Made by a program: the position numbers and the translations under genes
Notes under the pieces: generated by a model
The model's input: the letters and a program-made list of their open reading frames with translations, nothing else
Databases searched by the model: none
What the model was told of the DNA's origin: nothing
NCBI GenBank assembly: GCA_015179045.1
Contig: WHUZ01000013.1
Coordinates: 1-64,000 of the forward strand
Direction: 5' to 3'
From: Kalaharituber pfeilii
Lineage: Eukaryota > Ascomycota > Pezizomycetes > Pezizales > Pezizaceae
Length of the DNA stretch: 64,000 nt
Shown here: positions 1 to 11,467 of the stretch, piece by piece
Layout: every line of letters starts with the position of its first letter
Position numbering within the stretch: position 1 is the stretch's first letter

Positions 1-367
1 TCTACCTCATCTCACACCAGCAGGTCGGATCTGCCATACCTATCAAATTGAGCTCATTCCACCTCATCTCACGCTGGCACGTCGGGGCTGCCACATCTAT
101 CAAATTCAGCTCATTCTGCATGATCTCCTACCATCCGGTCGTGCCTGCTATACAGTCAAATTCGGCTCATTGTGCCTGATCTCCTGCCGTCAGGTCAGGG
201 CGGCTATACATGTCAAATTCAGTGCCGTCCGCTCGCGCCAGCCATATGTGTCAAATTCACCTCATTTCTCGCCGTCAGGCCGTACCTCCTCTTCCTGTCA
301 AATTTAGCTCATTGCACCTCATCCCGTGCCCTTGGGTCGGAACTGCCACTACGTATCACATGCCCAA

Positions 368-519
368 ATGGCTACCGAAATGGCTGCCGAAATGGCTGCT
401 GAAACGGCTACCGAAATGGCTGATGAAATAGCACCTGAAATTGCCGCTGAAATGGCTACTTCAATGGCTACTTCAATGGCTGCTGAAATGGCTACCGATA
501 TGGCTGCTGAAATGGCTAG
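368..519 (+). repeat. 12-bp tandem array (ATGGCTGCTGAA type)
   Basis: About a dozen copies of a 12-bp unit (ATGGCT followed by ACCGAA, GCTGAA or ACTTCA) lie inside the 57-bp satellite. Read on the + strand the unit would give an M-A-x-E repeat. The frame has no gene context, so a simple minisatellite is the safer reading. Confidence 0.8.
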
Positions 520-769
520 GGCCGGCCATGCCTGTCAAATTCAGCTCATTCCACCTCATCTTGCACCATCGAGTCGGGTCAGCTATACGTGTCAAATTCA
601 GCTCATACCGTCAAGTCGGGCATGCAATTTGTCTGAAATTGAGCTCAATCTACCTTACCTCATGCCCTCGACTCGGACCTGCCATACCTGTCAAATTCAG
701 CTCATTGTACGCCATCACGTTGGGCCTGCAATCAATGAATCCAACAGGCCGTGACCTGCATTGGACTGA

Positions 770-1390
770 AACCGCCTGGACCGGTCAAGGCCGGTATTCT
801 CAGTGGTCTAGACTGGCCGGATCCATATGAATCAGGCCAACCAGGTCAGTCCAGGCCATTCAGGCCGGTCCAGGCCATTCAGGCCAGTCCAGACCATTCA
901 CGCCAGCCCAGGCCAACCAGGCCGGCCCAAGCCAATCAGAGCGGCCCAGGCCAACCAGGCTGGTCCAGGCCATTCAGGCAGGTTCAAGTCATTAAGCGAA
1001 TCACTCTACAGCTATCCAGGTGAATTGAGGGCAGAATATGCCCTGCCATGGCGAACAGCTACAAGCGGGGTCATGTGATATAAAAAAAAAAAAAAAAAAG
1101 AGGGCAGAATATACCAGATTGTTTGAGTATGTCTGGACCAGCCTGATTGGCCTGGACCGGCTTGAATCGTCTGGACCGGCCTGGTTAGCCTGGGCCGGCC
1201 TGAATGGCCTGGACCGGCCTGGTTGGCCTGATTGTTTCAGGCCCGGCCCAGGCGGCCCTCACGGCCTGGCCTGAACAATCAGGGCAGGCCAGGCCTAGAA
1301 TTTCATAGTGCGGGCCAGGCCTAGAATTTCATAGTGCAGGCCCCTCCAGGCCTCCGGTTGGCTTTGCCTGGCTTGGCCTGTTGGATTGAT
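770..1390. repeat. Inverted GGCC-rich minisatellite arrays
   Basis: From about 790 to 1010 the DNA repeats ~10-bp units such as CCAGGCCAAC and CAGGCCGGTC. From about 1130 to 1390 it repeats the complement (GACCGGCCTGGTTGGCCTGG). The two arrays are therefore in inverted orientation around a central block holding a poly(A) insertion. The arrays could pair with each other over a long distance. Confidence 0.75.
1027..1112 (+). mobile_element. Short poly(A)-tailed retroposed insertion with 13-bp TSD
   Basis: GAGGGCAGAATAT occurs at 1027-1039 and again at 1100-1112. Between them lie 60 bp ending in 18 consecutive A residues. A direct duplication flanking an A-tailed insert is the standard mark of LINE-mediated retroposition (a 5'-truncated or SINE-like insert). 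The source RNA of the ~42 non-A bases is not recognised. Confidence 0.6.
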
Positions 1391-2339
1391 TGCCTGCAAT
1401 ACCTGTCAAATTCAGCTTATTCTTCCTCACCTCACGCCATCGAGTGGGCCCTACCACACCTGTCAAATTCAGCTCATTCCGCATCTTCTCATGCCTCGGC
1501 TCAGGCATGCCATACATCTCAAATTCAGCTCACTCTACCGCATCTCATGCCGTCAGGTCAGGGCTGCCATACGTCTCAAACTCATCTCATATTTGCACCG
1601 TAGCCTCGGGCTGGCCATACCTGTCAAATTCAGCTCATTCTACCGCATCTCGCACCGTCAGCTCTGGTGGGCCATATGTGCCAGATTCAGCTTATTCTGC
1701 ATCACCTCGTGCCGACAGCCCGGGCCTGCAATTCATGTGAAATTTAGCTCATTCTGACTCATCTAACACCGTCGAATAGGGCCTGTCAAACCTGTCAAGT
1801 TCAGCTCATTCTGCCGTATCTCGTGCCGGCAGGTTGGGCCCGCCATACCTGTCAAAGTCAGCTCATTGTGCCTGATCTCCCGCTGTCAGGTCAGGCCGGC
1901 TATACGTGCCAATCTCAGCTTATTCTGCCTCATCTTGTAGGCCGCCCATACCTGTCAACGTTCTCACGCCATTGGGTTGGGCTTTCCATGCCTGTCAAAT
2001 TCAGCTCACTCTACCTTATTTCACGGCGCTAGGTGGGGCCTGCTCTGCCTGTAAAATTGAGCTCATTCTTCCTCACCTGAGGCCGTGGGGCCGGACCTAC
2101 CATATCTATTAAATTCAAATCATTCTGCCATATCTCATGCCATCTGGCCGGACCTGTCATATCTATCAATTTTAATGCTGGCGAGAGAGACCTGTCATAC
2201 TTGTTAAGTTAAGCTCAGGTTGCAGGACTACTTGGCACTTCACCCCATTAGCTTAGGCGCAACCTATGTCAATTTAGTATCAAATGCGACTGGGTTCAAT
2301 CCGGCGCGAGGCGTAACCAGCAGTACTTACGACGAGTGG

Positions 2340-2790
2340 CCGCGATTCCTGTTTTACTAATAAATTAAAGTAAAGATTATAAATATCTGATACTCTATAT
2401 TTTTTTAATCTACTATTAACTTACTATTATAATTATAAGTATATTAAAAAAACTTAAGTTTTATTTAAAAAATTTTATTAGTTATAATAAAATTTTAAGA
2501 ATTTACTAGCTTAGTATATTGCTTTTATACTTATAAAATTTTTAAATAAAATTCTAAATATCTACTACTTTATATTTTATTAATCTACTATTATAATTAT
2601 AGATAAATTATAACTAATAGAAATTTTTAGATTAAATATAAATTATAATAATTGATTAAGAAAATATATAGTACTAGATATTTAGAATTATTACTTGAAA
2701 ATTCTATTAGTAGAAAGATAATATTAAAGTAATAAATACTTAGAATCTTATTTTCATATCTACTACTAGAGTAGAATAACTAGTGTCACA
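2340..2790. repeat. AT-rich repeat island, copy A
   Basis: This is strongly AT-rich DNA with recurring blocks such as AAATATCT(A/G)(A/C)TAC and CTACTATTATAATTATAG. At least two internal copies of a ~180-bp block are visible. It has no coding potential. Related but less AT-rich blocks recur at 3560-3960. Confidence 0.7.
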
Positions 2791-2926
2791 GCCCACGCCC
2801 TACAGTCTCCGCACACTAAGCCACGACCGCCGGCAAGCCATGACCGCCGGCAATCCATGACCGCCTCCCGCCAACGGCCGGCAAGCTCATAGAACCGGCT
2901 AGCTGTAGGTAGCTAGCAAGCTGCCA
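2791..2926. other. GC-rich spacer with short GACCGCCGGCAA repeats
   Basis: Three imperfect copies of a CCATGACCGCCGGCAA-like unit and a short inverted GCTAGCTGTAGGTAGCTAGC motif are visible. No gene is seen. Confidence 0.5.
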
Positions 2927-3150
2927 GTATAGCCCGCCTGCCAGTATAATCCATCTGCTAGTATAGCCCGCCTGCCAGTACAGCCCGCCTGCCAGTACAG
3001 CCCGCCTGCCAGTATAGTCCGCCTGCTAGTATAGCCCGCCTGCCAGTACGACCCGCCTGCTAGTATAGCCCGCCTGCTAGTATAGCCCGCCTGCTAGTAT
3101 AGCCCGCCTGCCAGTACAGCCCGCCTGCTAGTATAGCCCGCCTGCCATGA
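2927..3150 (+). repeat. 17-bp tandem array (AGCCCGCCTGCCAGTAT)
   Basis: About 13 near-identical copies of a 17-bp unit vary mainly at C/T positions (GCCAGT or GCTAGT; TAC or TAT). The array lies between the two AT-rich islands. It is not coding. Confidence 0.9.
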
Positions 3151-3559
3151 AAACTCTGCCTTCACCACTCTGTTCTTACTGCTGCCCTCGTCGCTGCTTC
3201 TACCTTCGTATTATGTTTCTCAGGTAATGAACCTATCATGTATATATAGGCTCTATCTTGCCCACATGTAAATAGTTCCTTCTCTCCTTGTTTGTTGTCT
3301 TGTCTGCTTAATAGACCCATATGGCTCCTCGCAGTCCATATGTTCTTGTTATTCTTGTCAATCCCTAGATCTAATTCAGTACTTAGTCTTCTCTGCCTTT
3401 TCACCATAGCCTGCCATCGCCGTTGAACTGGAACCGCTGAACTACTACCTGCAAGCCTCTCCTGTCAAGCCTCTGCCGTTCAACACTTGCGAAACTACTG
3501 TTACCCTGAACCGGCCGTATCCCTTAGCAGCACCAGCCCGCCGCCGCGTGACAACTAGT
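3151..3559. other. Spacer without recognisable gene
   Basis: Moderate-GC spacer between the 17-bp array and the second AT-rich island. Short frames exist but none has recognisable similarity or plausible splice structure. Confidence 0.4.
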
Positions 3560-3960
3560 TACTTATAATTCTGCTTAGAATTTTGATTAGTTATAATAAG
3601 ATCCTAAGCCTCTATTCTACTAATAGATATAAGTAGAAATTCTGAACATCTAGTACTCTATATTTCCTTAACTTACTATTGCAACTTAAGTCTTATTCAA
3701 AAATTTCTATTAGTTATAATTAGATCCTAAGTATCTACTAGCTTGATATATTACTTTTATACTTAGAAATTTCCAAGTAAAATCCTTAATATCTACTTCT
3801 TTACATTTTTTCAATCTGCTGCTGCAACTATAGATGAATTGTAATGAAAATTTCTGAATAGAACTAGAGTAGCTCAATATGCTTCCTTTTCATTAATCAG
3901 AACCTCGTATTAAACTAAGTTAGCTTACTATAGAATTGTATCAAAACCTAGAATTACTCT
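3560..3960. repeat. AT-rich repeat island, copy B
   Basis: The blocks align with the island at 2340-2790. For example, the block at 3796-3845 matches that at about 2571-2620. Most differences are transitions (T in A where B has C, A in A where B has G), so this is the less AT-rich relative. No coding sequence is seen. Confidence 0.65.
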
Positions 3961-4582
3961 CAACCCACTATTTTGAACCATCCCGTCCTTATATTCTCGC
4001 TTCTCTCACACCTTGTTTCTGGTTCTTCTACGTCATGGCCGATGTATTATCTCCACACTCCTGTACCTAAAACTAATCTCTTTAAACGCGACCCAAACTA
4101 GCTTGTAAATCTTTCATCCATTCTTAACCAAAAGAATTACCAACCACGCATATTTGCGACGCCGCCATCACGAAGGTTGCCTGCATAGCTTTATCCGCCA
4201 TTATAATTCTCGCGTGCCTAATTTACTCCAGAGAACCAATCTCACCATGTTGGACTTCATTCCCATCTTTCCGTTTTCGTACAATATAAATTTCTCACTC
4301 AATCTCTTCTTGTCTTGTGCACGTCCTCATCGGCACCCGCTCACTCCCACGTGCAGCCTCCTCCCTCTTTCTGCACCTCTACACTCTATACCCCCTCACT
4401 CTGCGCCCTTCCACCTTTTTCTTCCCTTTCCACCTTTAACCCTGACACACACCCTCTTTCCCCTGTCATAAGACCTGGTAAATAATCCTCCGTGCATCAA
4501 ATCCTTCTCTCCCTTTTTCTTAACCCTCTCAATCCTCTCATACCTCCTGACATATTCTTTCTGGTCCGCCCTGAGTATCAAC
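3961..4582. other. Pyrimidine-rich spacer
   Basis: About 4250-4560 is strongly CT-rich on the + strand (runs of CTCCCT, TTCTTC). A C17 run follows at 4621-4637, inside the 3' end of the NOB1 relic. No gene is recognised. Confidence 0.4.
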
Positions 4583-5475
4583 TTATGTCTTACTCCATTC
4601 CCTTCCTTTCCGAGCGCTCGCCCCCCCCCCCCCCCCCATTGGCTTGTGGACGGGGTAAACCTTACCACGATTATTCCACTGGAGATTTTCCTTCAAATAG
4701 ATCGACGTTCTTCCGGTCTTGGAGGCAGTAGAGCAGGATATCCAGAGGAGCGTGGGGACACCGCAATGAAAGAATTGATGTGACATGGTGCACATGATGT
4801 AGAAGACGCAAGTGTGGCAGTGCAGGAGCCAGGCTCTCACCAACTTGGTGTGCTGACGAGGTGATGTGGGAGAGATGAGGGAAACGGGGAGCAGGAGCAG
4901 GATGCTTTGCATGGCGAAGTCGCTGGTGGCGCAGGCGGCATAGACTGCGGTTCCAGCTGATTCAATGGAGGTAGGAAGTGCGGTTTTAGCCTTACTGTAC
5001 TTGTCGATGTTGGAGGACGTGATCCATTCGCTACCGTTGGAGTTGTTTGGCAGAATTGATTCCCAAGATTCGTCTTCTTCCTCAGCCTTTATGCCCTCCG
5101 CCCTCCTGGGCCTCGACTCCTCCTCCTCCTCGCCTTGCTCCCCACTCCCAGTGATAATTCGCTTCGTCCCCAACCCTTCATCCTTCCCCACCCAAGAATC
5201 CCCACCTCGTAGCTCATATTCCAACTCAAATGCCAATGCCAACACTCCCAAATCCGCCGCACTCAATGCCTCCCGATCTCCTGTCTTCTGTGCTAACTCG
5301 CTCACTCGCGATATACTCTCTGCCTTTGGATTCCATGGTGTGAGGAACGGTAGCCTTTGTATTTCTAAGCGTGCTTGAGCTTAGATGTCTCGCCTTTGTA
5401 ACACAGCTCTGTTCTCGATAGTAGGGACGTTGGTGCAACGGCGCGTGATTGGGTATCGAGTACTAGTGCCTCGAT
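4583..5475 (-). pseudogene. Degenerate NOB1-like copy (20S pre-rRNA D-site endonuclease)
   Basis: On the minus strand, VLDT and SLLSR (5475-5400) resemble the start of the NOB1 PIN domain, where VLDT carries a catalytic Asp. The frame then shifts near 5378 into RLEIQRLPFL, AQKTGD, SAADLGVLALAFELE, an acidic spacer, WITSSNIDKYSKAK and SDFAMQ, all in NOB1 order. The end resembles the NOB1 zinc ribbon (RAWLLHCHTC, LQWNNRG, HKP). The second Cys pair reads FFHCG, so one zinc ligand is lost. NOB1 cleaves 20S pre-rRNA at site D in the cytoplasm. One frameshift, a damaged ribbon and no start ATG in frame argue for a relic, presumably of an intact copy elsewhere. It lies head-to-tail downstream of the calcineurin gene. 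Confidence 0.7.
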
Positions 5476-5943
5476 GGGATTTCGTGAAGTTGCGACAGTG
5501 CAGGTCTGCACGACTGGTGTCGCAGAAGCAAAATGATTGGGCCTCCATCTTACGTATAGCTGTGGTTTTGACCGGGACAATACCTCAGTTGTCAAGGCTC
5601 AGGTGTGTCCTCGTTCTTCCCGTGTTAGCTATTCACAGTGGGGCAACTTTGCACCTGGGAAAAAAGTCTACTGTAGATGCCAAAGATTTACAACCCATTA
5701 ATTGTGGATCATGTGACGAAGCGCAACTACAAGTAGTACGACAAAAGCCTCGACCATCTACATTTCAACAAGCAGAGCCGCCCTTAAAAAAAACAGTATG
5801 CTGCGCATCCCCTGACATAACACTCATCTTGAAACCCTATCCAATCCCCAGTTATGACTTGATACCAGATTGCATCCAAACGTTACAAATTCACAATTAA
5901 ACAGAGTAGCATGCAACCGTGCCAAACCCCCCGTGTGAAGGAA
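5476..5943. other. Spacer between NOB1 relic and calcineurin 3' end
   Basis: A long open frame on the + strand (5385-5900) has no recognisable motif and overlaps the relic. I see no supported gene. The part next to 5943 is probably calcineurin 3'-UTR. Confidence 0.4.
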
Positions 5944-8107
<2,164 letters not shown>

Positions 8108-8548
8108 CTTGGAGCGTCACGAGGCGATGCGGTATAGGTAAGAAACAAAACCAGTTGATGGAAGAAGCAAGCGAATGAGGCCGCGATAACGATGGAGCTT
8201 GCGACAATGGCGGATTCTGAGAGGGAGTACTTGAAATTCTGTGCCTCTCAATCGCAACAAAAACAAGGGCACTTCAGTACGAAGCTAAGCCCGGGTACGT
8301 TGAACAGGGAGTGGCTGTAGTAACCTGTACTGTACAGGACCCAATCAGGGACCTCGCCCACAACTAAGATTGCCTTGTTAAAGCAGGCGACAAGATACGA
8401 AAGTGGCAGTGGGGCTGCTGTTAGGGCTCACCCAAGGCTCGCAAATGGTCGGGGGATAGTTGGAGAGCTGGCGACAATTCTGCCGTCGCGAGGGTATCTC
8501 TGGGAAGCAGAGAGAGAGCGGGATGTATGTGAGTGAGCGGTGGAAGGT

Positions 8549-8608
8549 GGATGATGGTGGTGGTGGTGGTGGTGGTGGTCGTGGTGGTGATGGTGGTGGT
8601 GGTGGGGA
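8549..8608 (+). repeat. GGT-type microsatellite
   Basis: Runs of GGTGGT with a few GAT or CGT interruptions, upstream of the calcineurin start. Confidence 0.85.
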
Positions 8609-9510
8609 GTCTCGAGGGGGTGCGAGGGCTGTGTGGACGCCGAGTGTGCAGCTTGGAGTGAAGGTTGCTCCAGGGGAAAAGGAGGGGTTCCAGCCTCAGT
8701 GGCGGGGCGCTATGTCTTACGAACCACACCAGCCTTGCATGCACCCTGCGGTTCAAGCTGTTTATCTGTGCTTGGAGAAAGGACCCTATGATACGTGGGC
8801 ATCCTGTAACAAAAGCTATTTCGTGCCTGAGATTCTTGTCAAAGTAGCTGTGTCACGATGGGCGGCTCAGGTGTCCACCACCTCCAGCCCTGTTTACCCA
8901 CTTCGAGTTCGAAGTGCCCATGCTGCATTTCGATGTATAAAGCCCCCGCGCGAAAGTGCGATCATGGAACAAAATCAAGTTCTACATGCATCTACATGGC
9001 TCAGCATTTAACTTAACACGATTGTTTGAGCATCAACGCACTCGAATCCAACAGGCTATGCTACACCCAACTGGCGTGCCTAGACTGGCCTCGACTAGGC
9101 ATTTGCTCATGTGAGCATAGAAGCCTTCGAATCTTCCACGAGTGGGATAGAAATGGCACTCCGAACAAAGGGACTCAACGCTCTTGGGCTCAACAGGACA
9201 ACTTGCTTGCGGCACCCTCAGAAACCATAACATCTAAAGAAGTTAGTTGCGAAGCCTTGGCTTCTCCTGAATTCTCGGATGTTCAGCTGGTTTAGGTAGC
9301 TATAACGCTGCCCATCGGCTCAATCCAGCCCAGAAGGTGTAGCTTTCGGTTTGAGGTTCCATTCCTTAAGGCTAGCCTGGTTGCGCTCACGGAGAGCGTT
9401 CGTAGGGCAAAATGCAATTGGGTAGGGTTTGTGGACAGGGGTTCGTTGAAGCCCAGCAGCCCGATATCATATCGATATGATATGCTAGCTCATCGACTTA
9501 CCAAACATCG

Positions 9511-9630
9511 CCGCGAGCAGTCTCGAACCAGACTACCGCTTAGTGGCTGACTAAGCCGCCGCGAGTACGTATGATACCTGCTGCGAACTTGAGGAACTTC
9601 AGCGCCTGGTTACGAGACTACCTCAGCCCC
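9511..9630. repeat. Small inverted-repeat (MITE-like) block
   Basis: CAGTCTCGAACCAGACTACC at the left faces CTGGTTACGAGACTACC at the right, an imperfect inverted repeat of ~14 bp. Similar GTCTCGAACCAGACTACC or GTCTGGTTACGAGAC motifs occur near 30095 and 35625. This suggests a dispersed short element, but the ends are not well defined. Confidence 0.35.
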
Positions 9631-10035
9631 ATACTCGTAATCGGCCTCACCCCACATTTTTGGAAAATTCATTAGAGCTGGTGTGCAGCCTTTCTCCAAG
9701 GGCATGCCCGTCCAACGGCCTACTACTTGAACAAAGTTCATAATTGCCAATTCCCAGTACAGTAGGTGCTCCATGTTTAATGTTCCACAGTTGTATCAGA
9801 GCATGGACGAGCTTAGAACTGCCTAGTCCCACACCAAGGCCCTAGAGAACTGCCAATCTCAGGGCAGGAGTAGCCTCGTCCGCAGGCGTTGCGAACGACT
9901 GCTCACACGTGATGCTCGGTTTGAAACGAACAACGTCAACCCACGACTGAATGAGCAGTCTAACTCCTGAAGATCGCACATATTAACCCGAGTCAAATTA
10001 CTCAGCAAATTGGACAGTCTTACTTGAATCTCGGC

Positions 10036-10806
10036 ATGTCACGACTTCCATCCAAGGACGACTTTCCCTCTAACATCACTCCACTAATCAATATCATTTC
10101 TCCACAAGTCTCGAAGTTAGTATCACCACCCCCAGCCAACATTCTTCTACTGTTTCACGGACTTGGTGATAAAGCAGAACCATTTATAAATCTCGCCAAA
10201 GTGATCGGGCTCCCAGAAACAGCATGTATCGTTGTCCAAGCACCTACACCCCTCCCCTTCGGACTTGATGGCTTTCACTGGGGCGACGACCTCAATTTCT
10301 CCCCCTCGGGAGAACTTGACCCGGATGCCGGATTCACAATGTCACTGGACGTGATCCATAAAATAGTGGAGGAGACATTGGTTACAAAATTAAATTATCC
10401 CCGACGGGCAATATTCTTCTTCGGCTTTGGCCAAGGTGCAATGTTGGCGCTTGAGTTTGCCGCGAGGCTAAGACCAAAAACACCTGAAGAGGGCAATGAG
10501 TACGGAGGCGTTGTATCAATCGGAGGACCGCTTCCTTACACTGCGCCATCGCAGACGGTACACACCCCTGTTCTCTTGATTGGATCTGAAAAGGGAAGTA
10601 CCGTCACCGCTGAGTCGGAAAAGAGGGTGAAGAACGTTTTCAAGGATGTCAGAGTAGTGAGTTGGAAAGGAAGAAACAAGGACGGAATGATGCAGAATAA
10701 GGAAGAAATGGCGGATATCTATAAGTTTTTGTCAAGACGGTTACGGAGCTGGGCCGGAACAGGAGGCCCAGGGAGTGGTGTGGTGGAGGTTGGAGGAAGT
10801 CAATAG
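10036..10806 (+). CDS. Alpha/beta-hydrolase of the phospholipase/carboxylesterase family, probable pseudoenzyme
   Basis: A single uninterrupted frame of 256 aa from ATG 10036 (MSRLPSKDD). The order is that of the acyl-protein thioesterase / phospholipase-carboxylesterase fold: LLLFHGLGD near residue 40, APTPLPF, DGFHWGDDL, PRRAIFFFGFGQGAMLALE, GGVVSIGGPLP, TPVLLIGSEKG and a basic C-terminus. The nucleophile elbow reads GFGQG instead of GxSxG. No clear catalytic His follows (DGMMQNKEEM is found where it is expected). I recall that some fungal relatives, such as the yeast YDL057W group, share this feature, so the loss may be ancestral rather than local decay. No signal peptide or membrane segment is seen. 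Likely cytosolic; function unknown. Confidence 0.8.
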   Translation: MSRLPSKDDFPSNITPLINIISPQVSKLVSPPPANILLLFHGLGDKAEPFINLAKVIGLPETACIVVQAPTPLPFGLDGFHWGDDLNFSPSGELDPDAGFTMSLDVIHKIVEETLVTKLNYPRRAIFFFGFGQGAMLALEFAARLRPKTPEEGNEYGGVVSIGGPLPYTAPSQTVHTPVLLIGSEKGSTVTAESEKRVKNVFKDVRVVSWKGRNKDGMMQNKEEMADIYKFLSRRLRSWAGTGGPGSGVVEVGGSQ

Positions 10807-11467
10807 GATCACCATGATGACTTCCTCGCTATATTTGCGCCTACACGCAACTCGTGCGGGTATACGAGGTGTCAGCCAACATCAGATCAACGAATTGTGT
10901 AATCTCTAGATAGCATAATCTTTTCTTTGTTTTGCACTGAGTGTTGGATGTGCTTTCGGCCTCAATTGTTTTGACGGGCCCAGCCGCGACCGCGCAGACA
11001 GCGCATTCTCTGCTCTGCGCTGCCCCGTGGGCGCCCCATCCCTTGGCCTTGTAACTGCTGCTGCTTTGGGCCCTTGATTGGCCGACGCCACGCCCAACGG
11101 CAAGTCTCGTGACCGCGTCGCTGCGGCCTGGTTGCAGCACCGCATGTATGATACTCTACTTTGACGCGAAACGCGTTGTTCCAACTCGACACTGCGGCGA
11201 CGCAACGCAGCAGCCGCCAACCCTGGCCCCAGCCAACCTGGACGCCCTCCCACGCCCTCCCACGCTCTCCCCTCCTCGCCGGCCCACGAGCTCGACAGCC
11301 GCCCTGACTAACCCGCTCGCATTTCCTTTACACGATTTTTTTTTCGGCTCACCAGCTGCAAGCCGGAGCATCGACGGACGCTATCATCACCACAACCACC
11401 ACGCCCGTCAGCGGGAGCGCCTCTGCCTCTGCACCAACCAATCCCGCCGTCATCGCCCTCAAATTCA
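10807..11467. other. Intergenic region upstream of CAF-1 large subunit
   Basis: Esterase-like 3' flank and CAF-1 promoter. About 11220-11300 is rich in CCCTCCCACGC. No other gene is supported. Confidence 0.4.

Larger units (their letters stand above)
1..2220. repeat. Degenerate ~57-bp satellite array
   Basis: The stretch is built from about 30 diverged copies of a ~57-bp unit. Each copy has the core TGTCAAATTCAGCTCATT, followed by CATCTC and a GTCGGGCCTGC-like end. Copies share orientation and differ by scattered substitutions and small indels. Two foreign arrays interrupt it: a 12-bp array near 368-519 and GGCC-rich arrays at about 770-1390. Short open frames here are by-products of the repeat period and show no gene-like composition. 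A subtelomeric or pericentromeric satellite is possible but not shown. Confidence 0.85.
8108..10035. other. Divergent intergenic region, calcineurin / esterase-like
   Basis: It carries the promoters of the two divergent genes. A GGT/GGTGGT microsatellite lies at about 8549-8608, a perfect 20-bp palindrome at 9464-9483 (ATATCATATC and its complement), and a small inverted-repeat block at about 9511-9630. Long frames across the GGT repeat are low-complexity artefacts. Confidence 0.45.

Noticed and set aside
2285..2325. GGGTTCAATCC, considered as a tRNA T-loop
   Set aside because: Only a weak 4-bp stem with no cloverleaf around it.
1..3160. CRISPR array, suggested by regularly spaced repeats
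   Set aside because: The repeats are contiguous satellites and minisatellites without unique spacers, in a eukaryotic genome.
8460..9011. 183-aa + frame and opposing minus frame upstream of calcineurin
   Set aside because: Openness comes from the GGT microsatellite; no motif, start context or splice support.
10024..10035. TTG start 12 bp upstream of the esterase-like gene
   Set aside because: A eukaryotic nuclear gene should start at ATG 10036, which is in the same frame.
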